Assembly: GCA_947044405.1 (NCBI GenBank)
Contig: CAMRHE010000166.1
Coordinates: 2,357,501-2,421,500 of the forward strand
Source: Leptodactylus fallax
Taxonomy: Eukaryota > Chordata > Amphibia > Anura > Leptodactylidae
Direction: 5' to 3'
DNA: 64,000 nucleotides
This document shows, piece by piece, positions 33,703-43,221 of this stretch (its first letter is position 1; each line of letters opens with the position of its first letter). The notes under the pieces were generated by a model that did not search any database, had not been told where the DNA came from, and saw only the letters and a program-made list of their open reading frames with translations. The position numbers and the translations under genes are program-made.

Positions 33703-35289
33703 CATTGGGGAAAAAAAGTATTTAGTCAGGCACCAATTGTGCAAGATGAAAGAGGAATGTAATTAACATCATAGGTAGACCTCAACTATGAGAGACAAAA
33801 TGAGAAAACAAATCCAGAAAATCACATTGTCTGATTTTTTTAGAATTTATTTGCAAATTATGGTGGAAAATAAGTATTTGGTCACCTACAAACAAGCAAG
33901 ATTTCTGGCTCTCACAGACCTGTAACTTCTTCTTTAAGAGGCTCCTCTGTCCTCCACTCATTACCTGTAGTAATGGCACCTGTTTGACATTGTTATCAGT
34001 ATAAAAGACGCCTGTCCACAACCTCAAACAGTCACACTCCAAACTCCACTATGGTGAAGACCAAAGAGTTGTGGAAGGACACCAGAAACAAAACTGTAGA
34101 CCTGCACCAGGCTGGGAAGACTGAATCTGCAATAGGCAAACAGCTTGGTGTGAAGAAATCAACTGTGGGAGCAATAATTAGAAAATGGAAGACATACAAG
34201 ACCACTGATAATCTCCCTCGATTAGGGGCTCCACGTAAGATCTCACCCTGTGGGGTCAAAATGATCACAAGAACGGTGAGCAAAAATCCCAGAACCACAC
34301 AGGAGGACCTAGTGAATGACCTGCAGAAAGCTGGGACTAACGTAGCAAAGGCTACCGTCAGTAAGACACTACACCGCCAGGGACTCAGATTCTGCAGTGA
34401 CAGATGTGTCCCCCTGCTTAAGCCAGTACATATCCGGGCCCGTCTGAAGTTTGCTAGAGAGCATTTGGATGTTCCAGAAGAGTATTGGGAGAATGTCATA
34501 TGGTCAAATGAAACCAAAGTAGAACTGTTTGGTAGAAACACAACTCGTCGTGTTTAGAGGAGAGTGATTGCTGAGTTGCATCCAAAGAACACCATACATA
34601 CTGTGAAGCATGGGGGTGGCAACATCATGCTTTGGGGCTGCTTCTCTGCAAAGGGACCAGGACGACTGATCCGTGTACATGAAAGAATGAATGGGGCCAT
34701 GTATCCTGAGATTTTGAGTGCAAACCTCCTTCCATCAATAAGGGCATTGAAGATGAAATGTGGCTGGGTCTTTCAGCATGACAATGATCCCAAGCACACC
34801 GTCAGGGCAACGAAGGAGTGGCTTCGTAAGAAGCATTTCAAGGTCCTGGAATGGCCTAGCCAGTCTCCAGATCTCAACCCCATAGAAAACCTTTGGAGGG
34901 AGTTGAAAGTCAGTGTTGCCCAGTGACAGCCCCAAAACATCACTGCTCTAGAGGAGATCTGCATGGAGGAATGGGCCAACATACCAGCAACAGTGTGTGC
35001 CAACCTTGTGAAGACTTACAGAAAACGTTTGACCTTTGTCATTGCCAACAAAGGATATATAACAAAGTATTGAGATGAACTTTTGTTATTGACCAAATAC
35101 TTATTTTCCACCATAATTTGCAAATAAATTATTTAAAAAATCAGACAATGTGATTTTATAGATTTTTTTTTCTCATTTTGTCTCTCATAGTTGAGGTCTA
35201 CCTATGATGTCAATTACAGGCCGGCCTCATCTTTTTAAATGGGAGAACTTGCACAATTGGTGGCTGACTAAATACTTTTTTCCCCACTG
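33703..35289 (+). mobile_element. Tc1/mariner element with both ends
   Basis: CATTGGGGAAAAAAAGTATT at 33703 and AATACTTTTTTCCCCACTG ending 35289 are the inverted tips, each beside a TA. The inverted repeats run about 200 bp, through GTAGACCTCAACTATGAGAG and the matching right copy. ATAC microsatellite sequence on both sides shows it landed in a CATA repeat. It is about 1.6 kb, the usual size. Confidence 0.92.
34051..35073 (+). pseudogene. Tc1-family transposase with two nonsense codons
   Basis: A 340-codon frame, the normal Tc1 length, from ATG 34051 ([20 protein letters not shown]). The paired helix-turn-helix region holds [20 protein letters not shown] and a GRPR-like hook. Catalytic segments are [26 protein letters not shown] and [15 protein letters not shown], giving DD34E-type spacing. 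Frame is kept throughout, but TAG at 34555-34557 (most simply Trp TGG to TAG) and TGA at 34924-34926 (most simply Arg CGA to TGA) stop translation. The TGA fits CpG decay. The copy is dead but only lightly damaged. Confidence 0.93.
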
Positions 35290-35479
35290 TACATACATAC
35301 ATACATGCATACATGCATACACACAAACTACTCTGTAGTGCTATGTAGGCTAAATTGATTATATTAACTCTACATATCTGTATCGCATATGTAAATTGAT
35401 AAAATAGTGATTAAATAAGTAAATTGTGCCTAATACATAAATATGTATGAAAAGATATGAAAAATATAAGCCAGTAGGC

Positions 35480-35600
35480 TTTGAAATGTGTTACTACCTA
35501 GTTTTTGTTTTGTTTTGTTTTATTTTGTCGTTATGTTGCATTTATTGCTCGTGAATTTCCCCATGGTGGGACTATTAAAGGATTATCTTGTCTTGTCTTG
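35480..35600. repeat. LINE-type 3' tail fragment
   Basis: GTGAATTTCCCCATGGTGGG followed by ACTATTAAAGGATTATCTTG and (TCTTG)n has the layout of a LINE 3' end with a pentanucleotide tail. The source family is not determined. Confidence 0.45.
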
Positions 35601-35989
35601 TTTTGTATACTGCAAATAAAAATTTTTTAGACAACTGTATTCGGAGTCAATTCCATTTAATGTGGAGGAATCACGGCCACAGCGGTGCCTAAGAGGGAGC
35701 ACAGGAGAATTGGGTACAGCCTTGCGTTTTTTGTGAAGATTCACACACCCATATTTATCTTTTTCCTGGTCTCTCTATTTTGGAGCTCAGCACTGGGAAA
35801 CCATCACTGTAGCGCCCGCACAAAGCTGCTATAATGAGACGCAAAAGTTGTATATCGCACAACACCTCAAGGTAATTTTCCACCTAAAAGGGGAGCCTGG
35901 GGTTATTTCACTTGTACATTTAAAGTTCCGCACAAGGGAACGCCCTGTTGTATTTTTTTCTTTTCAGAATCTGTCATCTGCAAATAAAT

Positions 35990-36828
35990 TCAATTTGTGG
36001 GATTGATGACCGTTGTAGAGGCCATAAATATACTGGTTGGATCTAATACTCTCAGCCAGAGTCTCCATCACTATAGAAAAAATGAAGAGGGAGAGGGAAC
36101 AGCCTTGGCATGTCCCATTCCATGGTTACTGATGGGACCTTGTAGAGAGCTGATATGGCCGAAAATGTGAATTTCCAGAGACCTTCAAAGGTATAGCCCC
36201 AATGAAACCGGTCGAATGCCTTCTCCATGTCCAGCGATAGGAGCAGAGCGTTCTCTAGTAGTCAGCAATGGCAATTAGATCTGTGTGTCTCTTTGTGCCA
36301 TCAGGGGCTTGACGGCCCTTGGTAAAGCTCACTTGGTCCTACCAACAATACTAGGGAGAATTGAAAGAAGTCTATTACCCAATGTTTTTGCGTAGTTTTA
36401 TGTCTGTGTTGAGAAGTGAAATGGGGCGAAAATTATTTGGTGTGGTGGGATCCTTACACGGCTTAGGCAGTGGGATTATAGTTGCCCAAAGCATTTCGGT
36501 AGAAAAATGACCTGTGGATATAGCTAAATTACACATGTTGACAGGGTGGGAGAGTAGTTGGGGTTTAAATAGATGTAGAAACTCATTTGAGAATCCATCT
36601 GGGCCAAGTTTAAGAAATGAGATGGTTTAAGCAATTTCTAAAGCAGTGAATGGTCTGTTTAAAACTTCTAATTGATCAGGGCAGAGGGTAGAGAGATTGA
36701 AAGAATGTAGGAAGTTTTTAATATGATTTATAGTAGGTTGAAGGGTGTTAGGGTTTAAGTTGTATAGAGTGAAGATACTGTTTTTTTAAACCTTGCAGAA
36801 TGTTGTATGAGAAAACCTTGTATGTACG
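35990..36828 (-). pseudogene. L1 ORF2 RT fingers and palm (segment 2 of 3)
   Basis: Reverse-strand reading gives GPDGFS (near 36595), LLLSLDMEKAFDRFHW (motif A, near 36200) and QGC-SLS-type motif B (near 36090), in L1 order. It continues directly from the FADD end at 32039 once the Penelope-like block is removed. Several stops and frameshifts are present. The gypsy element cuts it at 36828. Confidence 0.8.
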
Positions 36829-37838
36829 TGTAGGGAACTGCCATTTCTACTAGTATATAATGTATCTAGCTTCTTTGCCCCTGCAGTTTGGCTTCAGAGA
36901 CCCCAGGCATTTAGTGCAAGTTTTGTTTTGTAAATACAGTGAGTCAGACACATGCGAGGCAGAGCTGCTGGGGGGAGAGATGTGAGCAGAGCTGCTGAGA
37001 CAGACATGTTATGTCTGGGGGAGTCTAAGAGCCACTTGTTCCTCTTTACTTCACAGTATATAGTTAGGTATGTGTTACCCCCTATATACTCACAGGACCT
37101 AGATAGTAACCGTAGTTAGGGATCCATATATATATACAGTTCAGGGCAGTGATAGGTTAGGCTTCCGAAGGCCAACTAGCTAGTTAGAGGCCCGGTGGCA
37201 CTAGTAGTTTAGCTGGCAGGTTAAGGACTCAGTGTTAGGGTAGTCAGGCCTGCATCTACTGCCGTCACCGTCGCCATGTTTGCTGCCTGTGAAGAATCTC
37301 ACCATCATCATCATCTCCTGATCGGCTGTCTGTCATCTCCTGGAAGAATCCGAGGATCCACAGTCATCCACAGGGGCCCCTGCATCTCTTCTGTTGCCTG
37401 GAGGTATTGTGCACCGGAATCTTGCTATATATCTATATATATATATACCCGGGTATATAACCTAAGACGGTTGAGGACTTGCTGGTTGTTGTAGTACTGC
37501 TGTGTTCTGAGTATATTGTATGTATGTATTATTACCCTGTTGATTCTTATAAAGCTACTGTTATAACCTTATGTGGTATCTGTATGTATTCTTCAGACTG
37601 TGAGATTAGTACAGTGATCCTTGTTAAGGCTACTAACTGTATTTCATGGGTAAGTCCCAGGAAGAGATCCTCCCTGTAATACAGAGGCTCTATCCTGGGT
37701 GGAGGCACTGATATATTTCATATATGTTCCCACTCTTCCCTTCAGCGAAGGCATCAGGTCCCATTATACACACAGGTCAGCGCCAGAGTCTGTTGCGGGA
37801 GGGATAATACTCATACCCCCCCCCCAAATAGGGCTACA
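36829..37838 (+). repeat. 5' LTR of the gypsy element (1,010 bp)
   Basis: Starts TGTAGGGAACTGCCATTTC and ends AAATAGGGCTACA. It contains TATATATATACCCGGG near 37437. It retains ~120 bp around 37495-37620 that the 3' LTR lacks. Confidence 0.95.
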
Positions 37839-37840
37839 TT

Positions 37841-37858
37841 TGGAGGCACTGCTGAGAT
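37841..37858 (+). other. Predicted primer-binding site
   Basis: TGGAGGCACTGCTGAGAT begins two bases after the 5' LTR. The TGG start pairs with a tRNA CCA end. The tRNA is not identified. Confidence 0.6.
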
Positions 37859-37882
37859 TTAGAAGTGGGAATAGTCATTGAT

Positions 37883-38893
37883 ATGGAGAAGCGATATAGC
37901 GCAGAGGGGAACCTCCCACTAGCTACTACATGGGATTACCGACCTCCTGTTCCTCCCCTGGTTCAGGTAAAGGAAGAACCCCGCTCAGCCAGTTACCCCC
38001 CCAGTATGGCCGTCGCTAGCAGTTCCTCTAGTGACAGTGCTATTAGCACTTTAGCCAGGCTGACTGAAATGTTAGCTCAGGGCCTGCAGGCCACTCACTA
38101 CAAGAAACTAAAAGTATTCTCTGGTAATGTCCCAGTACCACAAGGGGAGGAAAACTTTGAGATATGGAAAGAACATACTCTCCAATGCCTGAAGGAATGG
38201 TCTTGCTCTGAAGAAGGCAAGCGGCAGCGTATCAGTGAAAGTTTGCGGTCTCCTGCTGCAGAATTGATCCGCTTGTACAGAGACTCTCATGAAGGAGTGA
38301 GTGCATTGGACTATATACAAGTACTGTCTGATCACTTTGAGCCATACTATGACCTTGCCCAGATGGTTGCTGATTACCGAATGGTTCGTCAAAAAGAAGG
38401 GGAAAATGTCTCTACTTTTATTAACCGTTTACAGCTACTTCTTTCACGTCTGGTGTACCACGCAGCTATATCTACTTCAGAGGTAGACGCTCTGAGAACC
38501 AGTCAGTTGGTGAGAGGGTTACAACCTCATCATCCTCTTGCTCAAGTACTCAAGGTCTTACTATCTGATAGAGTCCTTCCATTTCCTGACTTAATGAAGT
38601 TAGTGAAGAAACAAGAAGCTGACATTAGTTTTAGTACCCCTAAGAAAGCGAAAAGCATCTCTAAAGAAGATGTTGTTCCTAATTCAAACAAGGACAAACC
38701 AGCGGAGCGGTCAGAACTTAGACAGTCCGCCACTCCACCCACTGCCACTCAACGGAGGAAGGATGCTAGAACCTGTTATAAATGTGGTCAGACGGGCCAT
38801 ACTGCCAGACAGTGTACGGAGGACAGTGAGGGATTGAGACACAGTGCTGTCTTCTCTATTCAGAATCAAAGACACCGAAGGAAGGCGGGCTGA
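37883..38893 (+). CDS. Gypsy gag with PNMA-type capsid region and CCHC knuckle
   Basis: A 336-residue capsid/nucleocapsid protein that would assemble particles around the element RNA. ATG 37883 (MEKRYSAEGNLPLATTWDYR) is chosen over the GTG at 37865. Residues ~75-230 include KLKVFSGNVPVPQGEENFEI, SLRSPAAELIRLYRD and EGENVSTFINRLQLLLSRL, which follow the layout of the PNMA (Ma antigen) family, itself thought to derive from gypsy gag. A basic linker precedes one zinc knuckle, CYKCGQTGHTARQC, residues 298-311. The frame ends at TGA 38891-38893 and then remains open into pol. No internal damage is visible. The PNMA resemblance is from recognition, not a search. Confidence 0.85.
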   Translation: MEKRYSAEGNLPLATTWDYRPPVPPLVQVKEEPRSASYPPSMAVASSSSSDSAISTLARLTEMLAQGLQATHYKKLKVFSGNVPVPQGEENFEIWKEHTLQCLKEWSCSEEGKRQRISESLRSPAAELIRLYRDSHEGVSALDYIQVLSDHFEPYYDLAQMVADYRMVRQKEGENVSTFINRLQLLLSRLVYHAAISTSEVDALRTSQLVRGLQPHHPLAQVLKVLLSDRVLPFPDLMKLVKKQEADISFSTPKKAKSISKEDVVPNSNKDKPAERSELRQSATPPTATQRRKDARTCYKCGQTGHTARQCTEDSEGLRHSAVFSIQNQRHRRKAG

Positions 38894-41800
38894 GTAAAGA
38901 CCAGAGGCGCTATCGCGGGCTCCAGGTCCGTTGTCAAAGTCACTGTCAATGGTCATGCCGCTCCTGCCCTGTTTGATACAGGATCTCAAGTGACCCTGAT
39001 TTATCGCTCGTTCTACCAAAAGTATCTGAGGGATATACCTCTTCAGTCTACAGGACAAATGAAATTGTGGGGGCTTAATTCAGGATCATATCCTGTAGAT
39101 GGCAGCCTACAAGTAGTTATAGCTGTCCCTGAATTAGAAGATCAGAGTGTCGCTCCCATGAAGATTACGGCTCTTGTCTGTCCTGATACAGGGGATTCTT
39201 GTGCAGCTCCTGTGATACTTGGCACTAATTGTCCCGCAGTGCATTATGCTTTTCAGAAGTTTCTTGGAAGAGATTGGAACCCTGCAGCTCAGCCGGTGAA
39301 TATATCTTCTGATCTTAGAGAACTCTGTGATGCCCTGTCTACTGGCTATCGACATGGAATGGTATATCATATCGGTGAGAGAACCGTGGAAGTTCCTGCC
39401 GGCGGGGAGAGAGTTCTGAGAGTAGCCTCCAGCATTGCTCCCGATTTGCTTGAAGGGGGGAGTTATGTCCTTATGGAAACCCCTGAAGAAATGATTAACC
39501 AGAATGGCTGGATGGTGATCCCAGAGAGAAAGGACTGGAGAAATAAAGTGGAGTTATCTACCTGTGTGACAGTGAGGAACTGTTCACCGCATCCGATCGT
39601 AATTGGACCATACCAGAATGTGGCCCACTGCTACCCTGTGCTTGGAGTAAATCCATACGCTGAAGTGTGCAGGATTCAAATCCGAGATGCAATCCCTAAT
39701 CTCAATCTTGACTTGAGTGATCCACATTTACCAGAGGCCTGGAATCAGCGACTGACACAGAAGTTGTCTGAATTATCGGAAGTGTTCTCCATGGATGATA
39801 TGGATGTAGGTTGTGCTAAAAGTGCTCAACACACTTTCCGATTGACCGATTCTACTCCCTTCCGGGAGCGACCACGGAGAGTTGCTCCAAAGGATGTTGA
39901 TGAGTTAAGACAGACTCTACAGCAAATGAAAGGTCAGGGGATCATTGTGGACAGTAAGAGCCCCTATGCCTCACCTATTGTGGTGGTAAGAAAAAAATCT
40001 GGAGCAATTCGCCTATGTGTGGATTACAGAACTCTGAACCGGAGAACCTTACCTGATCAGTATACACTGCCAAGAATTGAAGAAGCTCTGGAAGCTCTGA
40101 ATGGAAACTGTTGGTTCACAGTGCTGGACCTAAGATCGGGATACTATCAAGTCCCAATGGCACCTGAGGATCAGGAAAAGACAGCCTTCATATGCCCCTT
40201 GGGTTTCTTTCAGTTCACTCGTATGCCGCAAGGTACAAAAGGTGCGCCAGCAACGTTCCAAAGGTTGATGGAAAGAGTGTTAGGTGATTTAGTGCCCCGG
40301 GAATGCCTTGTATATCTTGACGACATTATTGTGTTTGGAAAGACGCTGGAAGAACATGAAGAACGACTCATGAGAGTACTCCAACGCTTAAAAGAAGAGG
40401 GGCTGAAGTTGTCGGCTGACAAATGCAAATTTTGTAGATCTTCGGTCACTTATGTAGGTCATATTGTTTCTGCTGAAGGAGTTGCTACCGATCCTGGTAA
40501 GATTGAAGCTGTGGTGAATTGGCCCCGACCGCAAAATATTACGGAGTTGCAATCTTTCTTGGGGTTTTGTGGATTCTATCGACGATTTGTGGAAGGATAT
40601 TCAAAAATTGCTCGAGCCCTCCTCGACCTGTTGAAGAGTGATGCAGGAGATCCGGGAAAGAAGAAAGGGTCTTCCAAAAGCCTTTTTGGCGATAGGTGGA
40701 CTGCGGATTGTGAAGAAGCATTTAAGTTGTTGAAGAAGAAATTGACAGAAGCTCCCGTTCTGGCTTATGCTGATGCACAGAAGCCATATGTGCTACATGT
40801 AGATGCCAGCTTTGAAGGATTAGGTGGCGTGCTGCACCAAGAATACCCGGCCGGGTTACGGCCCATAGCTTTCATAAGTCGAAGTCTTTCTCCCAGCGAG
40901 AAAAATTATCCAGTACATAAATTGGAGTTTTTGGCGCTCAAGTGGGCCATTGTTGATAAATTACATGACTATTTATACGGAGCCACGTTTGAAGTAAGAA
41001 CAGACAACAATCCACTGACATACGTTTTGTCAACCGCTAAGCTCGATGCTACAGGACATCGCTGGTTGGCAGCTTTATCCAACTACCAATTCACACTCAA
41101 GTATAAATCGGGGCCTAAGAACATTGGGGCAGATGCTCTATCAAGACGGCCTGGATTACCTAGTCCGGAAGTAGTGGATGAATGGGAAGAAGTGCCAAGT
41201 CCTGGAGTAGGAGCTTTGTGTGCCATGGCTGCTGTAGTTGAAGACCGAGTAGCCTTTTCTGAAACTCGGCTTATTGACTCTATTGGGGGAGGTCCCGAAG
41301 CTGTACCAGACATGTTTGCCTACCCTGCCGCTTTAGGATCCTTTGAGAGTTGTTCTATATCTTCAAAGCGAATGATCTGGAGTCAAAAGACTGATCCTTT
41401 AATTGGACCTCTTTATCAAGCAGTGAGTTCTCAAGACAGAGAAATGTTAAAGACATCCCTACCCTCTGAATGCAGTCAACTTCTACGAGATTGGGAGAAG
41501 TTTGAAATAGACAATGGCCTACTTTATCGTGTGGTGCTGTATCATGATCACCCTGGAAGGCGCCAACTAGTTATTCCAAGCTGCTTTCAGAAGATGATTT
41601 TCCGAAGTCTGCATGATTATCATGGTCATTTGGGACCTGAGAAGACTTATGGCCTAATACAAGACCGATTCTACTGGCCCAAAATGAGAGATACCGTGAC
41701 TCGTCTGTGTAGGTGCTGTCGCAGATGTTTGCAGAGGAAGACTGTCCCAGTTCGAGCGGCCTTCATGGGACACTTGAAGAGTTCGGGCCCCATGGATCTT

Positions 41801-43102
41801 GTCTGCATAGACTTCCTTTGTATTGACAACGACTCCAGAGGATTTGGAAATGTATTGGTGGTGACTGATCACTTCACACGATATGCTCAAGCCTTTCCGA
41901 CTAAGGATCAAAAAGCAGTCACTGTTGCAAGAGTGCTTTGGGAAAAGTATTTTATCCATTATGGCTTACCACACCGGTTGCATTCTGATCAAGGCCGGGA
42001 TTTTGAGAGTAACCTGATCAAAGAGTTACTTCAGTTGTTGAACATCCGCAAAAGTCGGACGACGCCTTACCATCCAGAGGGAGATGCCCTTCCTGAAAGA
42101 TTTAACAGGACTTTACTTGATATGCTTGGTACCTTACGAATTGAGGATAAGCGATCCTGGAGTCGAAAAGTGGAGGCTATGGTGCATGCCTATAATAGTA
42201 CAAGGCACGAGAGCACAGGATATTCACCATACTTTCTGATGTTTGGAAGAGAGCCTAGGCTACCTATTGACATCTTGTTGGGAGTCTCTACCGATGGTAT
42301 CAGTCATCGAGATCATTACCGATACGTGGCACGTTTGAAAGAAACGCTTAAGAGTGCTTATCAGCTGGCTGAGGAAAATGCGGCCAAAGTGAATGAAGGA
42401 AATAAAAGGAGATTTGATCTTCGAGTAAGATACCGAGAATTGAACCCTGGGGACCATGTTCTGCTACGGAATTTGGGAGCATCTGCAAAACATAAGCTGG
42501 CTGATCGATGGCGGAGTGAACTCTTTACAGTGGTAGATCGGTTGCCTGGAATACCAGTCTACAAGATAAAAGGACGGGACGGGAGGATCAGGACTTGGCA
42601 TAGAAATCATTTGTTGCATGTACCTCAGATTGATGGTATGGATATCTCCAATGATGGCTCGGCCTGCGATTCTCCACAGTCCTTAGCCGATATTCCACCT
42701 GACCTTCCTGAAACTCCTGAGAGTGATTGGACTGTGGCTCCTGAAGTTCCTAGATCACCAGTATCTTCTCCTTCAGGGAGACCTATGAACCCTCAAACTC
42801 CAGAATTCGTACCTAGATATGTGTCTACAGATGAGCAGGGATCTAGCTCTCCTACGCCACCAGCACCATCCCCTCCCATGGCAGACAACCCTAGTTTAGG
42901 GCCTGGACATGCTAGTTTACCTCAGAGAGAGGTATGGAGAGGAGAGAGAATTAGACACCCTCCACCTATGCTGACATATGATAGTTTGGGGGACCCCAGA
43001 TTTACTACTCAGCCTCATTTATACCATGCTTGGGTGGGTGCAGTGTCCACTTTGGTCAATATGTTACCAATTTTCGCTCCTGCTGGCATGTATACCTATT
43101 AA
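38894..43102 (+). CDS. Gypsy pol: protease, RT, RNase H, integrase
   Basis: 1,402 codons, counted from the codon after the gag TGA and in the same frame. Aspartic protease: LFDTGSQVTLI at residues ~27-37. RT: residues ~330-500, with LCVDYRTLN, DLRSGYYQVP, FTRMPQGTKGAPATFQ and VYLDDIIVFG (YLDD at 474-477). RNase H: HVDAS at ~635 and RTDNNPLTYVL. Integrase: HHCC zinc finger at ~907-945, then D973, D1032 and E1068, spaced DX58DX35E. The C-terminal part has GRDGRIRTWHRNHLLHV, a GPY/F-like segment, followed by a proline-rich tail. There is no chromodomain. All catalytic residues are present and no frameshift was seen. There is no good ATG near the start, so expression presumably needs readthrough of the UGA; a mutated CGA codon is the alternative. 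Confidence 0.93.
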   Translation, partial: VKTRGAIAGSRSVVKVTVNGHAAPALFDTGSQVTLIYRSFYQKYLRDIPLQSTGQMKLWGLNSGSYPVDGSLQVVIAVPELEDQSVAPMKITALVCPDTGDSCAAPVILGTNCPAVHYAFQKFLGRDWNPAAQPVNISSDLRELCDALSTGYRHGMVYHIGERTVEVPAGGERVLRVASSIAPDLLEGGSYVLMETPEEMINQNGWMVIPERKDWRNKVELSTCVTVRNCSPHPIVIGPYQNVAHCYPVLGVNPYAEVCRIQIRDAIPNLNLDLSDPHLPEAWNQRLTQKLSELSEVFSMDDMDVGCAKSAQHTFRLTDSTPFRERPRRVAPKDVDELRQTLQQMKGQGIIVDSKSPYASPIVVVRKKSGAIRLCVDYRTLNRRTLPDQYTLPRIEEALEALNGNCWFTVLDLRSGYYQVPMAPEDQEKTAFICPLGFFQFTRMPQGTKGAPATFQRLMERVLGDLVPRECLVYLDDIIVFGKTLEEHEERLMRVLQRLKEEGLKLSADKCKFCRSSVTYVGHIVSAEGVATDPGKIEAVVNWPRPQNITELQSFLGFCGFYRRFVEGYSKIARALLDLLKSDAGDPGKKKGSSKSLFGDRWTADCEEAFKLLKKKLTEAPVLAYADAQKPYVLHVDASFEGLGGVLHQEYPAGLRPIAFISRSLSPSEKNYPVHKLEFLALKWAIVDKLHDYLYGATFEVRTDNNPLTYVLSTAKLDATGHRWLAALSNYQFTLKYKSGPKNIGADALSRRPGLPSPEVVDEWEEVPSPGVGALCAMAAVVEDRVAFSETRLIDSIGGGPEAVPDMFAYPAALGSFESCSISSKRMIWSQKTDPLIGPLYQAVSSQDREMLKTSLPSECSQLLRDWEKFEIDNGLLYRVVLYHDHPGRRQLVIPSCFQKMIFRSLHDYHGHLGPEKTYGLIQDRFYWPKMRDTVTRLCRCCRRCLQRKTVPVRAAFMGHLKSSGPMDLVCIDFLCIDNDSRGFGNVLVVTDHFTRYAQAFPTKDQKAVTVARVLWEKYFIHYGLPHRLHSDQGRDFESNLIKELLQLLNIRKSRTTPYHPEGDALPERFNRTLLDMLGTLRIEDKRSWSRKVEAMVHAYNSTRHESTGYSPYFLMFGREPRLPIDILLGVSTDGISHRDHYRYVARLKETLKSAYQLAEENAAKVNEGNKRRFDLRVRYRELNPGDHVLLRNLGASAKHKLADRWRSELFTVVDRLPGIPVYKIKGRDGRIRTWHRNHLLHVPQIDGMDISNDGSACDSPQSLADIPPDLPETPESDWTVAPEVPRSPVSSPSGRPMNPQTPEFVPRYVSTDEQGSSSPTPPAPSPPMADNPSLGPGHASLPQREVWRGERIRHPPPMLTYDSLGDPRFTTQPHLYHAWVGAVSTLVNMLPIFAPAGMYTY

Positions 43103-43211
43103 CCTGTTGTGACTCTGTAAATGCAAAAGCAACCATATTGATATTGTCAGTGGTAATGTTGACTGTATACTATGACTTTGTATGTCTTTGACGTGACGTA
43201 AAGATTTCACC

Positions 43212-43221
43212 AGAGGGAGAG
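43212..43221 (+). other. Polypurine tract
   Basis: AGAGGGAGAG directly precedes the 3' LTR, the position for plus-strand priming. Confidence 0.8.

Larger units (their letters stand above)
32056..35972. mobile_element. Penelope-like non-autonomous insertion with inverted ends
   Basis: The 17-mer GTCATCTGCAAATAAAT is duplicated exactly at 32039-32055 and 35973-35989, so this block entered the L1 RT gene as one unit. Roughly 130 bp at the left (from 32056: GTGTGAATCTTCACGAAAAA, then CCCAATTCTCCTGTGCTCCC) recurs inverted at 35640-35755. The right side carries ~215 bp more beyond its arm. A hammerhead-like motif lies at 32256-32287. Long variable target duplications, partly inverted termini and hammerhead motifs are known traits of Penelope-like retroelements. 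No RT or GIY-YIG frame remains; the interior is taken by a Tc1 element and MITEs. Another foldback retroelement is the alternative. Confidence 0.55.
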
